DNA of 47,085 nucleotides from an uncultured Collinsella sp. GTDB taxonomy: Bacteria; Actinomycetota; Coriobacteriia; Coriobacteriales; Coriobacteriaceae. Location: the NCBI GenBank assembly GCA_900544755.1, contig UQWQ01000005.1, positions 1-47,085 of the forward strand, in the 5' to 3' direction. Shown here one piece after another: positions 15,330 through 23,223 of this stretch. The notes under the pieces were generated by a model that searched no databases, was not told the DNA's origin, and saw only the letters and a list, made by a program, of their open reading frames with translations. The first letter of the stretch is position 1, and each line of letters starts with the position of its first letter. The position numbers were made by a program, and so were the translations under genes.

Positions 15330-15713
15330 ATGAGTGATTTGCTCAACCCTGCGAATCTCATCGTGCTGGCCGTCATTGCCGTCGGCATGTTTTTTGGACT
15401 GCGTCGCATTGCCGCTTCGACACACGGGAAGAGTTGTTGCAGCGATGGTGCGAGCGGTAAGAAGGCCAAGAAGGTAGTGGTTGCGGATACCGATCCGTCC
15501 CACTACCCCTATAGCGATGAGTTGCTCATCGGCGGTATGAGCTGTGACGGCTGCGCTCAGAATGTGGCCAATGCCCTCAATGCGCTGAATGGTGTGTGGG
15601 CAACGGTAACGTACGCGGACCACACAGCGCGCGTGCGCTCCAAGCGGCCAATCGATCGCGGTGTCCTTGAGGCGGCCGTGAGAGATGCGGGCTACTACGT
15701 CATGACGCTGTAG
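15330..15713 (+). CDS. Membrane-anchored heavy-metal-associated (HMA) domain protein
   Basis: A 127-residue protein. Residues 9-25 are one hydrophobic helix (IVLAVIAVGMFFGL), followed by a short basic, Cys-containing linker (KSCCSDGASGKKAKK) and a C-terminal HMA ferredoxin-like domain from about residue 60. The metal site is GMSCDGCAQN with C72 and C75. Soluble HMA proteins carry Cu(I) to efflux ATPases; this one is membrane-tethered. No copper ATPase is adjacent. The start follows AAAGGGGA, and a CsoR-like palindrome lies just upstream. The domain identity is clear; the metal is inferred. Confidence 0.88.
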   Translation: MSDLLNPANLIVLAVIAVGMFFGLRRIAASTHGKSCCSDGASGKKAKKVVVADTDPSHYPYSDELLIGGMSCDGCAQNVANALNALNGVWATVTYADHTARVRSKRPIDRGVLEAAVRDAGYYVMTL

Positions 15714-15739
15714 GCCTTGCCTTGGATGCGCGTCCTTGT

Positions 15740-16165
15740 CTAGGCTCGTCCGCGTAGTTCGATGTCTTGGATGTCGTCGAAGTCGATGGCGATGCCTCGG
15801 AGCTTGAGGAGCTTGAAGGCGGGGAGCGCCTCGTCGAGGATGCCGGTGCGGCTGCGATAGCCGTATGTATCGTAATAGGTGACACGAACCAAGTCGCCAC
15901 GTTTGAGACCCTCGAGTTTTTTAGAAAGCACGAGGGCTTTTTCTTCCGTGAGCTCACGTTTTGGCTCGACGGTGATTTCCTGCTTGCGCACGAGTTCGTA
16001 GTATCCCGTGAGGGCGGCAAAGGGCATAAACTGTGCGGCGCGGTTGGCGCGCACGGCACCGTTGGCAGTGAGGTTGGGGTCGGCGGCGCGGCGTCTGCCC
16101 TCGGGGTCCGCCAGGCGCTCGAAGGCGGTCGGCGGGCGCACGGGCTGTTGTTTGGGTTTAGGCAC
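15740..16165 (-). CDS. YolD-like protein, partner of the Y-family polymerase
   Basis: A 141-residue protein with features of the YolD-like family: a disordered, Pro-rich N-terminus, the FMPFAALTGYYELVRKQE segment at about residues 47-64, and a C-terminal beta-rich part that includes GDLVRVTYYDTYGYRSRTG. YolD-like genes are regularly found next to UmuC/DinB-type polymerases in Gram-positives. The GTG start at 16165 has GGAGG 5 bases upstream and overlaps the end of the polymerase gene by 8 bp, which indicates translational coupling. A role in controlling the polymerase is inferred from the context. Confidence 0.8.
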   Translation of the reverse strand: MPKPKQQPVRPPTAFERLADPEGRRRAADPNLTANGAVRANRAAQFMPFAALTGYYELVRKQEITVEPKRELTEEKALVLSKKLEGLKRGDLVRVTYYDTYGYRSRTGILDEALPAFKLLKLRGIAIDFDDIQDIELRGRA

Positions 16166-17663
16166 GGTGTCCTCCAACTTGTTCGTTGCGTTCGCGCGCG
16201 GTGGCGCCGGCAGTAAAGCTTAATCCCTTGACGAGCGCGTTCTTGCCGTACTTGCCTTTCACGGCCAGGACGGTGCGCGCCAGGTCGCGCTCGCGCTCAT
16301 CGGCCTCGATATCGCTGAACAGATCGATGGTGGCAAATTCCTCGGGCATGAGGTTGCCAAATCCCAGGTTGATGCGCTTGACCGGTCGTTTGGGATCGAC
16401 AGTCTGCGCCCAGAGCTCATCGAAATAGCCCATGATCTTCTTAAACGAATTGGTACGCTCGGGCAGCTTTCGCGAGGCGTTAGAGTGCGCAAAGAGTGCG
16501 GTATAGCCACCACGCGGTTTGCCGCCATGCTCTCCCACAAAGATGCCATCGATTGCCTGCGCTTCGCGCACCAGGCGACGCCGTTCGTCATCGCGCTGGA
16601 CGGGCTTGGGCGCACGGGGCGCGAGCTCGGGGCCGGCGGTTGCGGTGGGTTCGATACTCGATGTGCTCGAGCGCAGGTGCCCGCATCCGTCCACATACTG
16701 CGCTGTACCGCTGGCGTCGAGGCGGCGTATGTCGGCGCGCTCGCTCGCATAACCCACAAAGAGCGAGATGCTGTCGCAGACCACGTGCTTATCGACCAAG
16801 TCTAAAACGGCGTTGTCGACCATCTCGCGCAAGACGGTATAGGCCTGTTCGTAGGCATAACCCTTCGAGAGCACCTGTCCTGTGGTGGTCGAAGTTGCTT
16901 GCGGGCGATAGGCTTGGATATCGGCGATGGTTGTCGGCTCGCGCCCGAAGGCATGGTCGATGAGATATTCGGCATTGACGCCGAGCTCGTCGTAAAGCAG
17001 GTTTTCGTCGAGCGCCGCGACGCCCATCAGATCGTAGACGCCGTATTTCTCGAGGCGGGCTGCCACGCCGGGACCGATGCCCCAGATATCGGTGATGGGA
17101 CGATGGGGCCAGATCTCCTTGCGAAAGGTCTCGTCGTCGAGTATGCCGATGCGGCTGGGTACGTGCTTGGCGGTAATGTCGAGCGCTACCTTGGCCTGGA
17201 ATAGGTTGGGGCCGATGCCGACCGTCGCCGTGATGCCGGTGCGCGCGAGGACCTCGTCGCGCAGCGTGCAGGCGAACCCTTCCGCATCTGTGTGATAGAG
17301 GTCCAGATAGGGCGTCACGTCGATAAAGCACTCATCGATGGAGTAGACGTGCACGTCCTGGGGGCTGACGTATTCCAGATAGATACCGTAGATTTTCGCC
17401 GACACCTCCATGTAATGCTGCATGCGCGGTACGGCCGTGATGTAGTCGATGCCATCGGGAATTTCGAACAGACGGCAGCGATTGTGTATCCCGAGGTCCT
17501 TCATGGCCTGTGTGATGGCGAGGCAGATGGTCGTGCGCCCGCGCGATTCGTCGGCAACGACCAGGTTGGTGGTGAGCGGATCGAGCCCACGGTCGACGCA
17601 CTCGACGCTGGCATAAAACGTCTTGAGGTCGATGCAGATATAGGTGTGCTGCTCGTGCGCCAT
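16158..17663 (-). CDS. Y-family DNA polymerase (UmuC/DinB-like)
   Basis: Translesion DNA polymerase that copies past lesions after SOS induction. It has 501 residues, longer than a typical DinB because of an insertion of about 60 residues rich in charge, Pro and Ala (about 330-390). The catalytic carboxylates are D12 in CIDLKTFYASVE and D110-E111 in VYSIDECF. The helix-hairpin-helix thumb is at DIWGIGPGVAARLEKYG. The little-finger domain follows. The ATG at 17663 is chosen because AGGAC precedes it; an upstream GTG at 17684 falls inside a LexA box and has no ribosome site. It is co-transcribed with the YolD-like gene, and two LexA boxes lie upstream. Confidence 0.93.
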   Translation of the reverse strand: MAHEQHTYICIDLKTFYASVECVDRGLDPLTTNLVVADESRGRTTICLAITQAMKDLGIHNRCRLFEIPDGIDYITAVPRMQHYMEVSAKIYGIYLEYVSPQDVHVYSIDECFIDVTPYLDLYHTDAEGFACTLRDEVLARTGITATVGIGPNLFQAKVALDITAKHVPSRIGILDDETFRKEIWPHRPITDIWGIGPGVAARLEKYGVYDLMGVAALDENLLYDELGVNAEYLIDHAFGREPTTIADIQAYRPQATSTTTGQVLSKGYAYEQAYTVLREMVDNAVLDLVDKHVVCDSISLFVGYASERADIRRLDASGTAQYVDGCGHLRSSTSSIEPTATAGPELAPRAPKPVQRDDERRRLVREAQAIDGIFVGEHGGKPRGGYTALFAHSNASRKLPERTNSFKKIMGYFDELWAQTVDPKRPVKRINLGFGNLMPEEFATIDLFSDIEADERERDLARTVLAVKGKYGKNALVKGLSFTAGATARERNEQVGGHRA

Positions 17664-17677
17664 CCGTGTCCTTTCAT

Positions 17678-17691
17678 CAAACACATGTTCT
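17678..17691 (-). promoter_or_regulatory. LexA box 1 (polymerase operon)
   Basis: On the minus strand it reads AGAACATGTGTTTG, matching 13 of 14 positions of the Gram-positive consensus CGAACRNRYGTTYG. Confidence 0.75.
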
Positions 17692-17694
17692 TAT

Positions 17695-17708
17695 CGAATA
17701 CCTGTTCG
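17695..17708 (-). promoter_or_regulatory. LexA box 2 (polymerase operon)
   Basis: On the minus strand it reads CGAACAGGTATTCG, matching 13 of 14 consensus positions, three bases away from box 1. Paired boxes in front of an SOS polymerase are strong support for SOS control. Confidence 0.75.
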
Positions 17709-17737
17709 ATAATACCCGCTCGTCCGGACATCGTCAA

Positions 17738-17778
17738 AACCTGTCAAAAAGGGACTGGTTTGTTTTGGTCGGTCATGA
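17738..17778. repeat. Diverged half of a hairpin repeat
   Basis: The segment around CAAAAAGGGACTGGTTTG and TTTTGGTCGGTCA resembles the reverse complement of the right arm of the hairpin at 18416-18495 (CAAAAAGGGACAGGTTTA, then TTTTGGCAGGTCA). No matching second arm is visible here. It looks like a decayed or partial copy of the same repeat on the other side of the gene at 17839. Confidence 0.45.
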
Positions 17779-17838
17779 ATCGGGTTTTAACGCAGCTCTA
17801 AAGAGTGCGAAACAGCTCGGAAAACCTCGCTTCGTAGC

Positions 17839-18414
17839 ATGAGCCTAACGATTGATACCGCCTATACGCACGGAAGGGTTGTGGAAAAGATGGTCAATTA
17901 TGGGTTTGGTATGCCGACGCGCCTTGTTGCGGATGGAGACGTGGCTCGCTGGTGCGGACGATTGGTCGCTCACTACGGTGGCACCAAGGCGCTGGTTGTG
18001 CTGGGCGGTGACAAGCATACGCGCGATGAGCTTGTCTCGGCGGCACTTGGCTCGCTTGATCGAGCCCTACTCGAGCGTGTGCTTTTCCGCTGCGGCTCGT
18101 TTGAGGGCGACGGGGGAGACGAGCTGATCGACGAAGCCGTGGCCCTGGCGACCGACGAAGGCGTGGACTTTGTCCTGGCGATTGGCGATGCCGATACTGC
18201 TGGCTTTGCGCGCGAGCTCGCCCGTCGCATGGCGGCGCTCGATGCCGGTGAGGACGGCTTTGTCCCCTATGGATGCATTGTATCGGAGGGCAAGGTGCCC
18301 GCTACGGTGGGCGCCGGCGAGGTTCCCGTTTTTGCCATCATCGCGCCCGAGTTGCTGGAGGGCATCGGGTCTCCCTTGCGCGAGCTGCTCGGTAGCGTGT
18401 GCGCCGCGGCATAA
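17839..18414 (+). CDS. Stand-alone N-terminal domain of an iron-alcohol-dehydrogenase-like protein
   Basis: A 191-residue protein resembling only the nucleotide-binding half of iron-containing alcohol dehydrogenases, which normally have about 380 residues. NYGFGMPTRLVADGDVA aligns with the usual 'NPTKIIFGKG' start, KALVVLGGDKHTRDEL with the first Rossmann unit, and GVDFVLAIGDADTAGFA with the 'GGGSVID' region, where the usual Gly-Ser motif is lost. The metal-binding C-terminal half is absent. The start has no good ribosome site; ATG at 17890 is an alternative. It could be a degraded gene that still has an open frame, or a binding protein. It is flanked on both sides by related repeats. Confidence 0.5.
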   Translation: MSLTIDTAYTHGRVVEKMVNYGFGMPTRLVADGDVARWCGRLVAHYGGTKALVVLGGDKHTRDELVSAALGSLDRALLERVLFRCGSFEGDGGDELIDEAVALATDEGVDFVLAIGDADTAGFARELARRMAALDAGEDGFVPYGCIVSEGKVPATVGAGEVPVFAIIAPELLEGIGSPLRELLGSVCAAA

Positions 18415-18415
18415 T

Positions 18416-18495
18416 ACCTGCCAGGAATGGACAGGTTTATTTTGGTAGGTAAAGCGTTTGACCTGCCAAAATAAACCTGTCCCTTTTTGGTCGGT
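18416..18495. repeat. Long hairpin repeat / possible terminator
   Basis: Left arm 18429-18450 (begins GGACAGGTTTATTTTGG) and right arm 18461-18482 (ends CAAAATAAACCTGTCC) pair over 22 positions with one G-U around a 10-nt loop. Flanking CCAGGAA and TTTTTGG extend the stem. The run of five T after the inner stem could act as a terminator for the gene at 17839. A related half-copy is at 17738. Confidence 0.75.
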
Positions 18496-18613
18496 TGCCG
18501 TTTGGGGGCCGATTGGCAACGCTCGCTGATTATAGTCTTGACCTGCGCTAGAATAGTGGCATCTGAATGTCCGGGCGCATGGAGGCGTGCGCCCGTATGC
18601 TGAGGAGGACTCT

Positions 18614-20308
18614 ATGGCAACTGTTGCCGCACCTATCGATGCTACGTCGACTGCCGCTTGGAAGGCGCTCGAGGCCCATCAGGAGAAGCTCGAGGCCGAG
18701 GGTATCGACCTCAAGGCCTGGTTCGCCGCCGATGCCGAGCGCGTGAACAAGCTGAGCTTTGACGCCGGTGACCTGCACTTCGACCTGTCCAAGAACCTGG
18801 TGACTGATGAGACCGTCAAGCTGCTGTGCGATCTTGCCCGCGAGGTGAAGCTCGAGGAGCGCCGCGACGCCATGTTCTCCGGCGAGCACATCAACACCAC
18901 CGAGGACCGCGCCGTCCTGCACACCGCGCTGCGCCGCCCGGCAAGCGAGAAGGGCCAGCTCATCGTCGACGGCCAGGACGTCGTCGCCGACGTGCACGAG
19001 GTTCTCGACCGCATGTATGCCTTCGCCGAGCGCGTGCGCTCCGGTGAGTGGAAGGGTGTTACCGGCAAAAAGATCGAGCACCTGGTGTCCATCGGCATCG
19101 GCGGCTCCGATCTGGGCCCGGTCATGGCTTACGAGGCCCTGCGTCCCTATGCCGACGCCGGTATCGATTGCCGCTATATCTCCAACATCGATCCCAACGA
19201 CCAGGCCGAGAAGCTCAAGGGTCTGGATCCCGAGACCACGCTCGTGATCATCGTCTCCAAGACCTTCACCACGCTCGAGACCCTCACCAACGCCCGCGAG
19301 GTCAAGACCTGGATGCTCGAGCAGCTCAAGGCTCAGGGCGCCATCGATGGCTCCGATGAGCAGAACGCCGAGGCCGTGGCAAAGCACTTCGTCGCCGTTT
19401 CCACCGCGCTCGAAAAGGTCGAGGCCTTCGGTATCGACCCCGCCAACGCCTTCGGTTTTTGGAACTGGGTCGGCGGCCGCTACTCCGTCGACTCCGCCGT
19501 GGGCCTGTCGCTGATCGTCGTGCTCGGCCCCGAGCGCTTCCAGCAGTTCCTCGAGGGCTTCCACGCCATCGACGAGTACTTCTGCAACACCCCGCTCGAG
19601 AACAACGCCGTCGCGCTGATGGGCCTGCTCAACGTCTGGTACGTCAACTTCTTCGGCTCCAAGAGCCACGCCGTGCTTCCGTACTGCCAGTATCTGCACC
19701 GTTTCCCGGCCTACCTGCAGCAGCTCACCATGGAGTCCAACGGCAAGCATGTCCGCTGGGACGGCAGCGCTGTGACCTCCGATACCGGTGAGATCTTCTG
19801 GGGCGAGCCCGGCACCAACGGCCAGCACGCCTTCTACCAGCTGCTGCACCAGGGCACCGTGGTGGTCCCTGCCGACTTTATCGCTTTCGCCAACACTGCT
19901 AACCCCGCAACCGACAGCGGCCAGGATGTCCACGAGCTGTTCCTGGGCAACTTCCTGGCCCAGACCAAGGCGCTCGCCTTTGGCAAGACGGCCGACGAGG
20001 TTCGTGCCGAGGGCACGCCCGAGCAGATCGTCCCGGCCCGCTGCTTTGAGGGTAACCGTCCGACGACCTCGATCTTCGGCGACACGCTGACCCCGTTTGC
20101 ACTCGGCGAGCTCATCGCCCTGTACGAGCACATCACGTTTGTCGAGGGCACGGTCTGGGGCATCGACTCCTACGATCAGTGGGGCGTCGAGCTTGGCAAG
20201 CAGCTTGCCAAGCAGATCACCCCGGCCTTCCACGACGACGCCGCCAAGGCCGAGCAGGACGCTTCGACCCAGGCACTCATCGAGTTCTACCGCGCTCACC
20301 GCAAGTAG
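18614..20308 (+). CDS. pgi: Glucose-6-phosphate isomerase
   Basis: Cytoplasmic enzyme that interconverts glucose-6-phosphate and fructose-6-phosphate. It has 564 residues. Family signatures are present: VSIGIGGSDLGPVMAYEAL at about 162-180, LVIIVSKTFTTLETL (phosphate and substrate loop), GGRYSVDSAVGLS, and the C-terminal GIDSYDQWGVELGKQLA. The ATG follows GAGGAGG. Codon use is strongly biased to C-ending codons, as expected for a highly expressed gene. It stands alone, with a hairpin upstream and a strong terminator at 20340. Products of the Amadori-type cluster further downstream (glucose-6-phosphate) would enter glycolysis through this enzyme. Confidence 0.97.
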   Translation: MATVAAPIDATSTAAWKALEAHQEKLEAEGIDLKAWFAADAERVNKLSFDAGDLHFDLSKNLVTDETVKLLCDLAREVKLEERRDAMFSGEHINTTEDRAVLHTALRRPASEKGQLIVDGQDVVADVHEVLDRMYAFAERVRSGEWKGVTGKKIEHLVSIGIGGSDLGPVMAYEALRPYADAGIDCRYISNIDPNDQAEKLKGLDPETTLVIIVSKTFTTLETLTNAREVKTWMLEQLKAQGAIDGSDEQNAEAVAKHFVAVSTALEKVEAFGIDPANAFGFWNWVGGRYSVDSAVGLSLIVVLGPERFQQFLEGFHAIDEYFCNTPLENNAVALMGLLNVWYVNFFGSKSHAVLPYCQYLHRFPAYLQQLTMESNGKHVRWDGSAVTSDTGEIFWGEPGTNGQHAFYQLLHQGTVVVPADFIAFANTANPATDSGQDVHELFLGNFLAQTKALAFGKTADEVRAEGTPEQIVPARCFEGNRPTTSIFGDTLTPFALGELIALYEHITFVEGTVWGIDSYDQWGVELGKQLAKQITPAFHDDAAKAEQDASTQALIEFYRAHRK

Positions 20309-20339
20309 GATTCGCTGCGAAAACTAACGCATAGCCGAC

Positions 20340-20371
20340 AAGGGCCCGTATCCGTTGGGATGCGGGCCCTT
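20340..20371 (+). terminator. Terminator of pgi
   Basis: AAGGGCCCGTATCC pairs with GGATGCGGGCCCTT (one G-U) around a GTTG loop, followed by a short T stretch. Confidence 0.85.
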
Positions 20372-20545
20372 TGCTATTTGGATAGGATGGAATGTATCGG
20401 GAGGCGCCTCGACGGGCATCGCAATCGTCGAAGGCGCGTCGTTCATGTTTGGGACAATATGACATTTTTCCCGTTGCAAACAGCGCCGCCGTGGGTGTTC
20501 TGTATGATGGCTCAGACAAGGTTGCTCAATGACAGGGAGGCACAT

Positions 20546-21388
20546 ATGGCAATCAAAGCCATCGCAATGGATATCGACGGTACGCTCACCAACGACCAAA
20601 AGGTCATCAGCCCGCGTACGCGCGAGAAGCTGCTCGCGGCGCAGGAGTCGGGCATTAAGCTCATCTTGGCTTCGGGCCGTCCCGCATGGGGGCTGCACGC
20701 CTTGGCGCAGGAGCTCGACCTTCAAAACCATGACGGTCTGCTAGTTGCCTTTAATGGCGCGCATGTGGTCGATGCCCAGACCGACGAGGTGCTGTTCGAT
20801 CAGGCTATGCCTGCCGACGAATTGCATCGCCTGATTGATCACCTGCGTAATTTTGACGTGATCCCTATGATTTCGCTTGGTCGCGATTTGCACGTCGAGG
20901 ACTCGTACCATTGCATGATCACGCTGCCTGACGGCTCGCAGAAGAATATCGTCAAGTATGAGCGCGACGCGTGCGATCTTAAGATTCGCGAGGTGGAGAG
21001 CCTGCATGAGGTCGCTGATGCTTATCCCGTGGACAAGCTACTCACTGCGGGCGACCCGGCCTATCTGCAGGCGCATTACGAGGAGATGTATGCGCCCTTT
21101 ACCCAGACGCTTTCGGGCATGTTTACGGCCGACTGGTACTTTGAGTACACGGCGCCCGGTATCGACAAGGCCCGTGCGCTCGATGGTGCCCTGCCCAAGC
21201 TTGGCATCGACGCCAGTGAGGTCGTATCGTTTGGCGACGGCCAGAACGACAAGTCCATGATTGAGTGGGCCGGCACCGGTGTTGCCATGGGCAACGCCGT
21301 CGATGAGGTTAAGGCAGTTGCCCAGATGGTGACCGCCAATAACAACGAAGACGGTATTGCGGTGGCGCTGGATAAGCTGCTGGGTTAG
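20546..21388 (+). CDS. Cof-type HAD-IIB sugar-phosphate phosphatase
   Basis: A 280-residue haloacid-dehalogenase hydrolase. Motif I is AMDIDGTLTN with the nucleophile D9 and acid/base D11; motif II lies in ILASGRPAWGL; the C2B cap spans about residues 85-200; the catalytic Lys precedes SFGDGQNDKSMI (motif IV) and the helix MGNAVDEVK, all typical of the Cof/YidA group. These enzymes dephosphorylate sugar phosphates or cofactors, with broad specificity. The ATG follows GGGAGG by 6 bases. A second HAD gene lies 63 bp downstream behind a terminator-like hairpin. Confidence 0.92.
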   Translation: MAIKAIAMDIDGTLTNDQKVISPRTREKLLAAQESGIKLILASGRPAWGLHALAQELDLQNHDGLLVAFNGAHVVDAQTDEVLFDQAMPADELHRLIDHLRNFDVIPMISLGRDLHVEDSYHCMITLPDGSQKNIVKYERDACDLKIREVESLHEVADAYPVDKLLTAGDPAYLQAHYEEMYAPFTQTLSGMFTADWYFEYTAPGIDKARALDGALPKLGIDASEVVSFGDGQNDKSMIEWAGTGVAMGNAVDEVKAVAQMVTANNNEDGIAVALDKLLG

Positions 21389-21410
21389 AATCGCCGATAG
21401 TGCATGATTC

Positions 21411-21436
21411 GGGCGTCCGCTTGCGGGCGCCCTTTT
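21411..21436 (+). terminator. Terminator between the two HAD genes
   Basis: GGGCGTCCGC and GCGGGCGCCC pair fully (one G-U), followed by TTTT. Confidence 0.7.
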
Positions 21437-21451
21437 GTTGGGGAGGGTGCC

Positions 21452-22111
21452 GTGTCCGCATTTCCGTTCGACGCCGTTATCTTTGACATGGATGGCGTCA
21501 TCGTCGATACCGAGTATTACTACCTGGGGGAGACTGCCGCGTTTGCCAAGGAGCTTGGGTTGAATCTGACTCAAGAGGAGTTGAATGGACAGGTCGGTAC
21601 CTCGCATCAGTTCTTCCTGCATATGCTGGTCGATTGGTTTGAGCGCGCCGGTAAGGGGCATTTCACTGGCGAGGAAGCGTTGGCCCGTTGGGACGAGTGG
21701 GCGCATAAACGTCCGCGCGACTATCAGGCTTTGATTAACCCAGGCGCCGTGGATACGATTCGAGAGCTGCCGCGCCGTGGCGTTCGCGTGGCGCTTGCCA
21801 GCTCGTCTCCCATGGTTAGCATCGAGGAAGTGCTCAACGCATGCGGGCTGTCGGATGCCTTTGAGTATGTGGTGAGCGGCGAGCAGTTTAAGGAGAGCAA
21901 GCCCGAGCCCGACATCTACCTGCATGCGCTGGATCTGCTGGGGCTGCCCGCGAATCGCTGCTGCTGCGTTGAGGACTCGGTGCCTGGCATCACTGCCGGC
22001 AAGCGAGCCGGTCTGACAGTCATTGCCAAGCGCGAGGAACGCTTTGGCTTTAGCCAGGATGCCGCGGACAAGATTATCGACCAGCTGCCAGAGCTGCTCA
22101 CGCTTTCTTAG
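21452..22111 (+). CDS. HAD-IA phosphatase / beta-phosphoglucomutase-like
   Basis: A 219-residue HAD-superfamily protein. Motif I is VIFDMDGVIVDTE (D12 and D14 counting from the GTG start), motif II is ALASSSP, the conserved Lys is in FKESKPEPDIY, and motif IV is CCVEDSVPGITAGKRAG. The helical C1 cap (about residues 20-85) matches the beta-phosphoglucomutase and phosphoglycolate phosphatase group. The exact substrate is uncertain. The GTG start is preceded by GGGGAGGG; a longer frame upstream overlaps the terminator. Confidence 0.88.
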   Translation: MSAFPFDAVIFDMDGVIVDTEYYYLGETAAFAKELGLNLTQEELNGQVGTSHQFFLHMLVDWFERAGKGHFTGEEALARWDEWAHKRPRDYQALINPGAVDTIRELPRRGVRVALASSSPMVSIEEVLNACGLSDAFEYVVSGEQFKESKPEPDIYLHALDLLGLPANRCCCVEDSVPGITAGKRAGLTVIAKREERFGFSQDAADKIIDQLPELLTLS

Positions 22112-22194
22112 GAGCGCGGTAGTTGCGCGTTTTTCGGGTCAGATGAGTAAATACCCGACATTTTAGTGCGGCAGCAAGCATACTTAATGCTAAT

Positions 22195-22234
22195 GCGGGC
22201 TTAAGGGCTTGCTGAATGCCCTTGGGCCCGCTTT
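22195..22234 (+). terminator. Terminator-like hairpin upstream of the GntR gene
   Basis: GCGGGCTTAAGGG (22195-22207) pairs with CCCTTGGGCCCGC (22219-22231), two pairs being G-U, followed by TTT. It likely ends the HAD transcript, about 30 bp before the GntR start. Confidence 0.6.
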
Positions 22235-22261
22235 AGACTTAATTGTGCTGGGAGAGGGTAT

Positions 22262-23005
22262 ATGCCACCGACTGAAGGGCTAACTGACGGTAAAGCAGCG
22301 ATACCGCTGTACCAACAGGTTATCGATATCATTAAAAACGAAATTAATTCCGGTGCCTACAAGGCGGGCGCGCGGATACCCAACGAATTCGAATTGGCTG
22401 AGAACTATAAAGTTGGCCGCGTTACCGTGCGACGCGCTATTGAGGAGCTCGTCCAGCAGGGCTATCTAACGAAGCGACAGGGGAAAGGCACGTTTGTCAA
22501 TGCCCCCAAGCTTAAGCGCAAGATTCGCCAGAAGGATGACGTCCAGAGTTTTTCTGACGCATGCCGCGTTAACGGAATGGAGCCGGGGGCGTGCGTCATT
22601 TCGAGAAAGATACTGCCGGCGGATTCCACCGAAGCGCAGTTCTTTGGTGTTCCCGTCGGAACTGACTTGATATGCGTTGAGCGTGTGCGTACTGCCGATG
22701 GAGTCCCCGTCATGCTCGAGAACAACATATACGTTTATGAGGACAACGCTTATCTATCAACGGCACCTCTATCTAACCAATCTATTTTTGAGTTCGTGCG
22801 TAACCGGACGGGCCGTACGCCCGCGTTTACCGACCCGTGCACACTCGAGATCGCGTGCGCGTCGCCCGAGGTCGCTCGGCTGTTGGCAGTTCCCGTTGGC
22901 GAACCCTTGTTTTATATGGAAGCCTTCTTTTTCGATGAGCAGCGGCGGCCGTTTATCATCGGTCGTCAGCGGATCGTTGGGTCTCGCTACGTTTTTGACA
23001 TCTAG
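22262..23005 (+). CDS. GntR-family regulator with UTRA domain
   Basis: A 247-residue transcription factor. Residues 15-80 form the winged helix of the HutC subfamily: IPLYQQVIDIIKNEINSG, then RIPNEFELAENYKVGRVTVR and QGYLTKRQGKGTFV. The UTRA ligand-binding domain follows from about residue 95, with SIFEFVRNRTGRTP as a typical sugar-phosphate-pocket segment. FrlR and FraR, the regulators of fructose-lysine and fructose-asparagine operons, are of this class. The position at the head of the large catabolic cluster makes it the likely regulator, probably a repressor released by a phosphorylated intermediate. Confidence 0.92.
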   Translation: MPPTEGLTDGKAAIPLYQQVIDIIKNEINSGAYKAGARIPNEFELAENYKVGRVTVRRAIEELVQQGYLTKRQGKGTFVNAPKLKRKIRQKDDVQSFSDACRVNGMEPGACVISRKILPADSTEAQFFGVPVGTDLICVERVRTADGVPVMLENNIYVYEDNAYLSTAPLSNQSIFEFVRNRTGRTPAFTDPCTLEIACASPEVARLLAVPVGEPLFYMEAFFFDEQRRPFIIGRQRIVGSRYVFDI

Positions 23006-23158
23006 GACATTGCGAATTGAGACGCCCGGTGGATCATCTCACCGGGCGTTTCCATACCGTTCACGGCGCGAACGCAACCGTTCAACCGCATCGCGGCAAT
23101 CAGTTTGAAATTATCTTGATGACAAGAAAAGCTGCTGGTAATCTATGGAACGTCATAG

Positions 23159-23181
23159 AACGTTTGCCTTGTGCAAACGTT
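23159..23181. promoter_or_regulatory. Candidate operator of the catabolic cluster
   Basis: A perfect 9-bp inverted repeat, AACGTTTGC and GCAAACGTT, has a 5-bp spacer and lies 42 bp upstream of the transporter start. There is no T run, so a terminator is unlikely. A smaller repeat, CTATG-N6-CATAG, lies just before it. It is a good candidate binding site for the GntR protein encoded upstream. Confidence 0.5.
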
Positions 23182-23223
23182 GAAGCGAGATGCGATGCAG
23201 TCTCGAGTTCTTTGGAGGTATCT

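Noticed and set aside
17664..17684. Upstream GTG start for the Y-family polymerase
   Set aside because: It lies in a LexA box and has no ribosome site; the ATG at 17663 has one and fits the family start.
18548..20299. 583-codon minus-strand frame opposite pgi
   Set aside because: Shadow of a highly biased gene; pgi motifs and ribosome site are on the plus strand.
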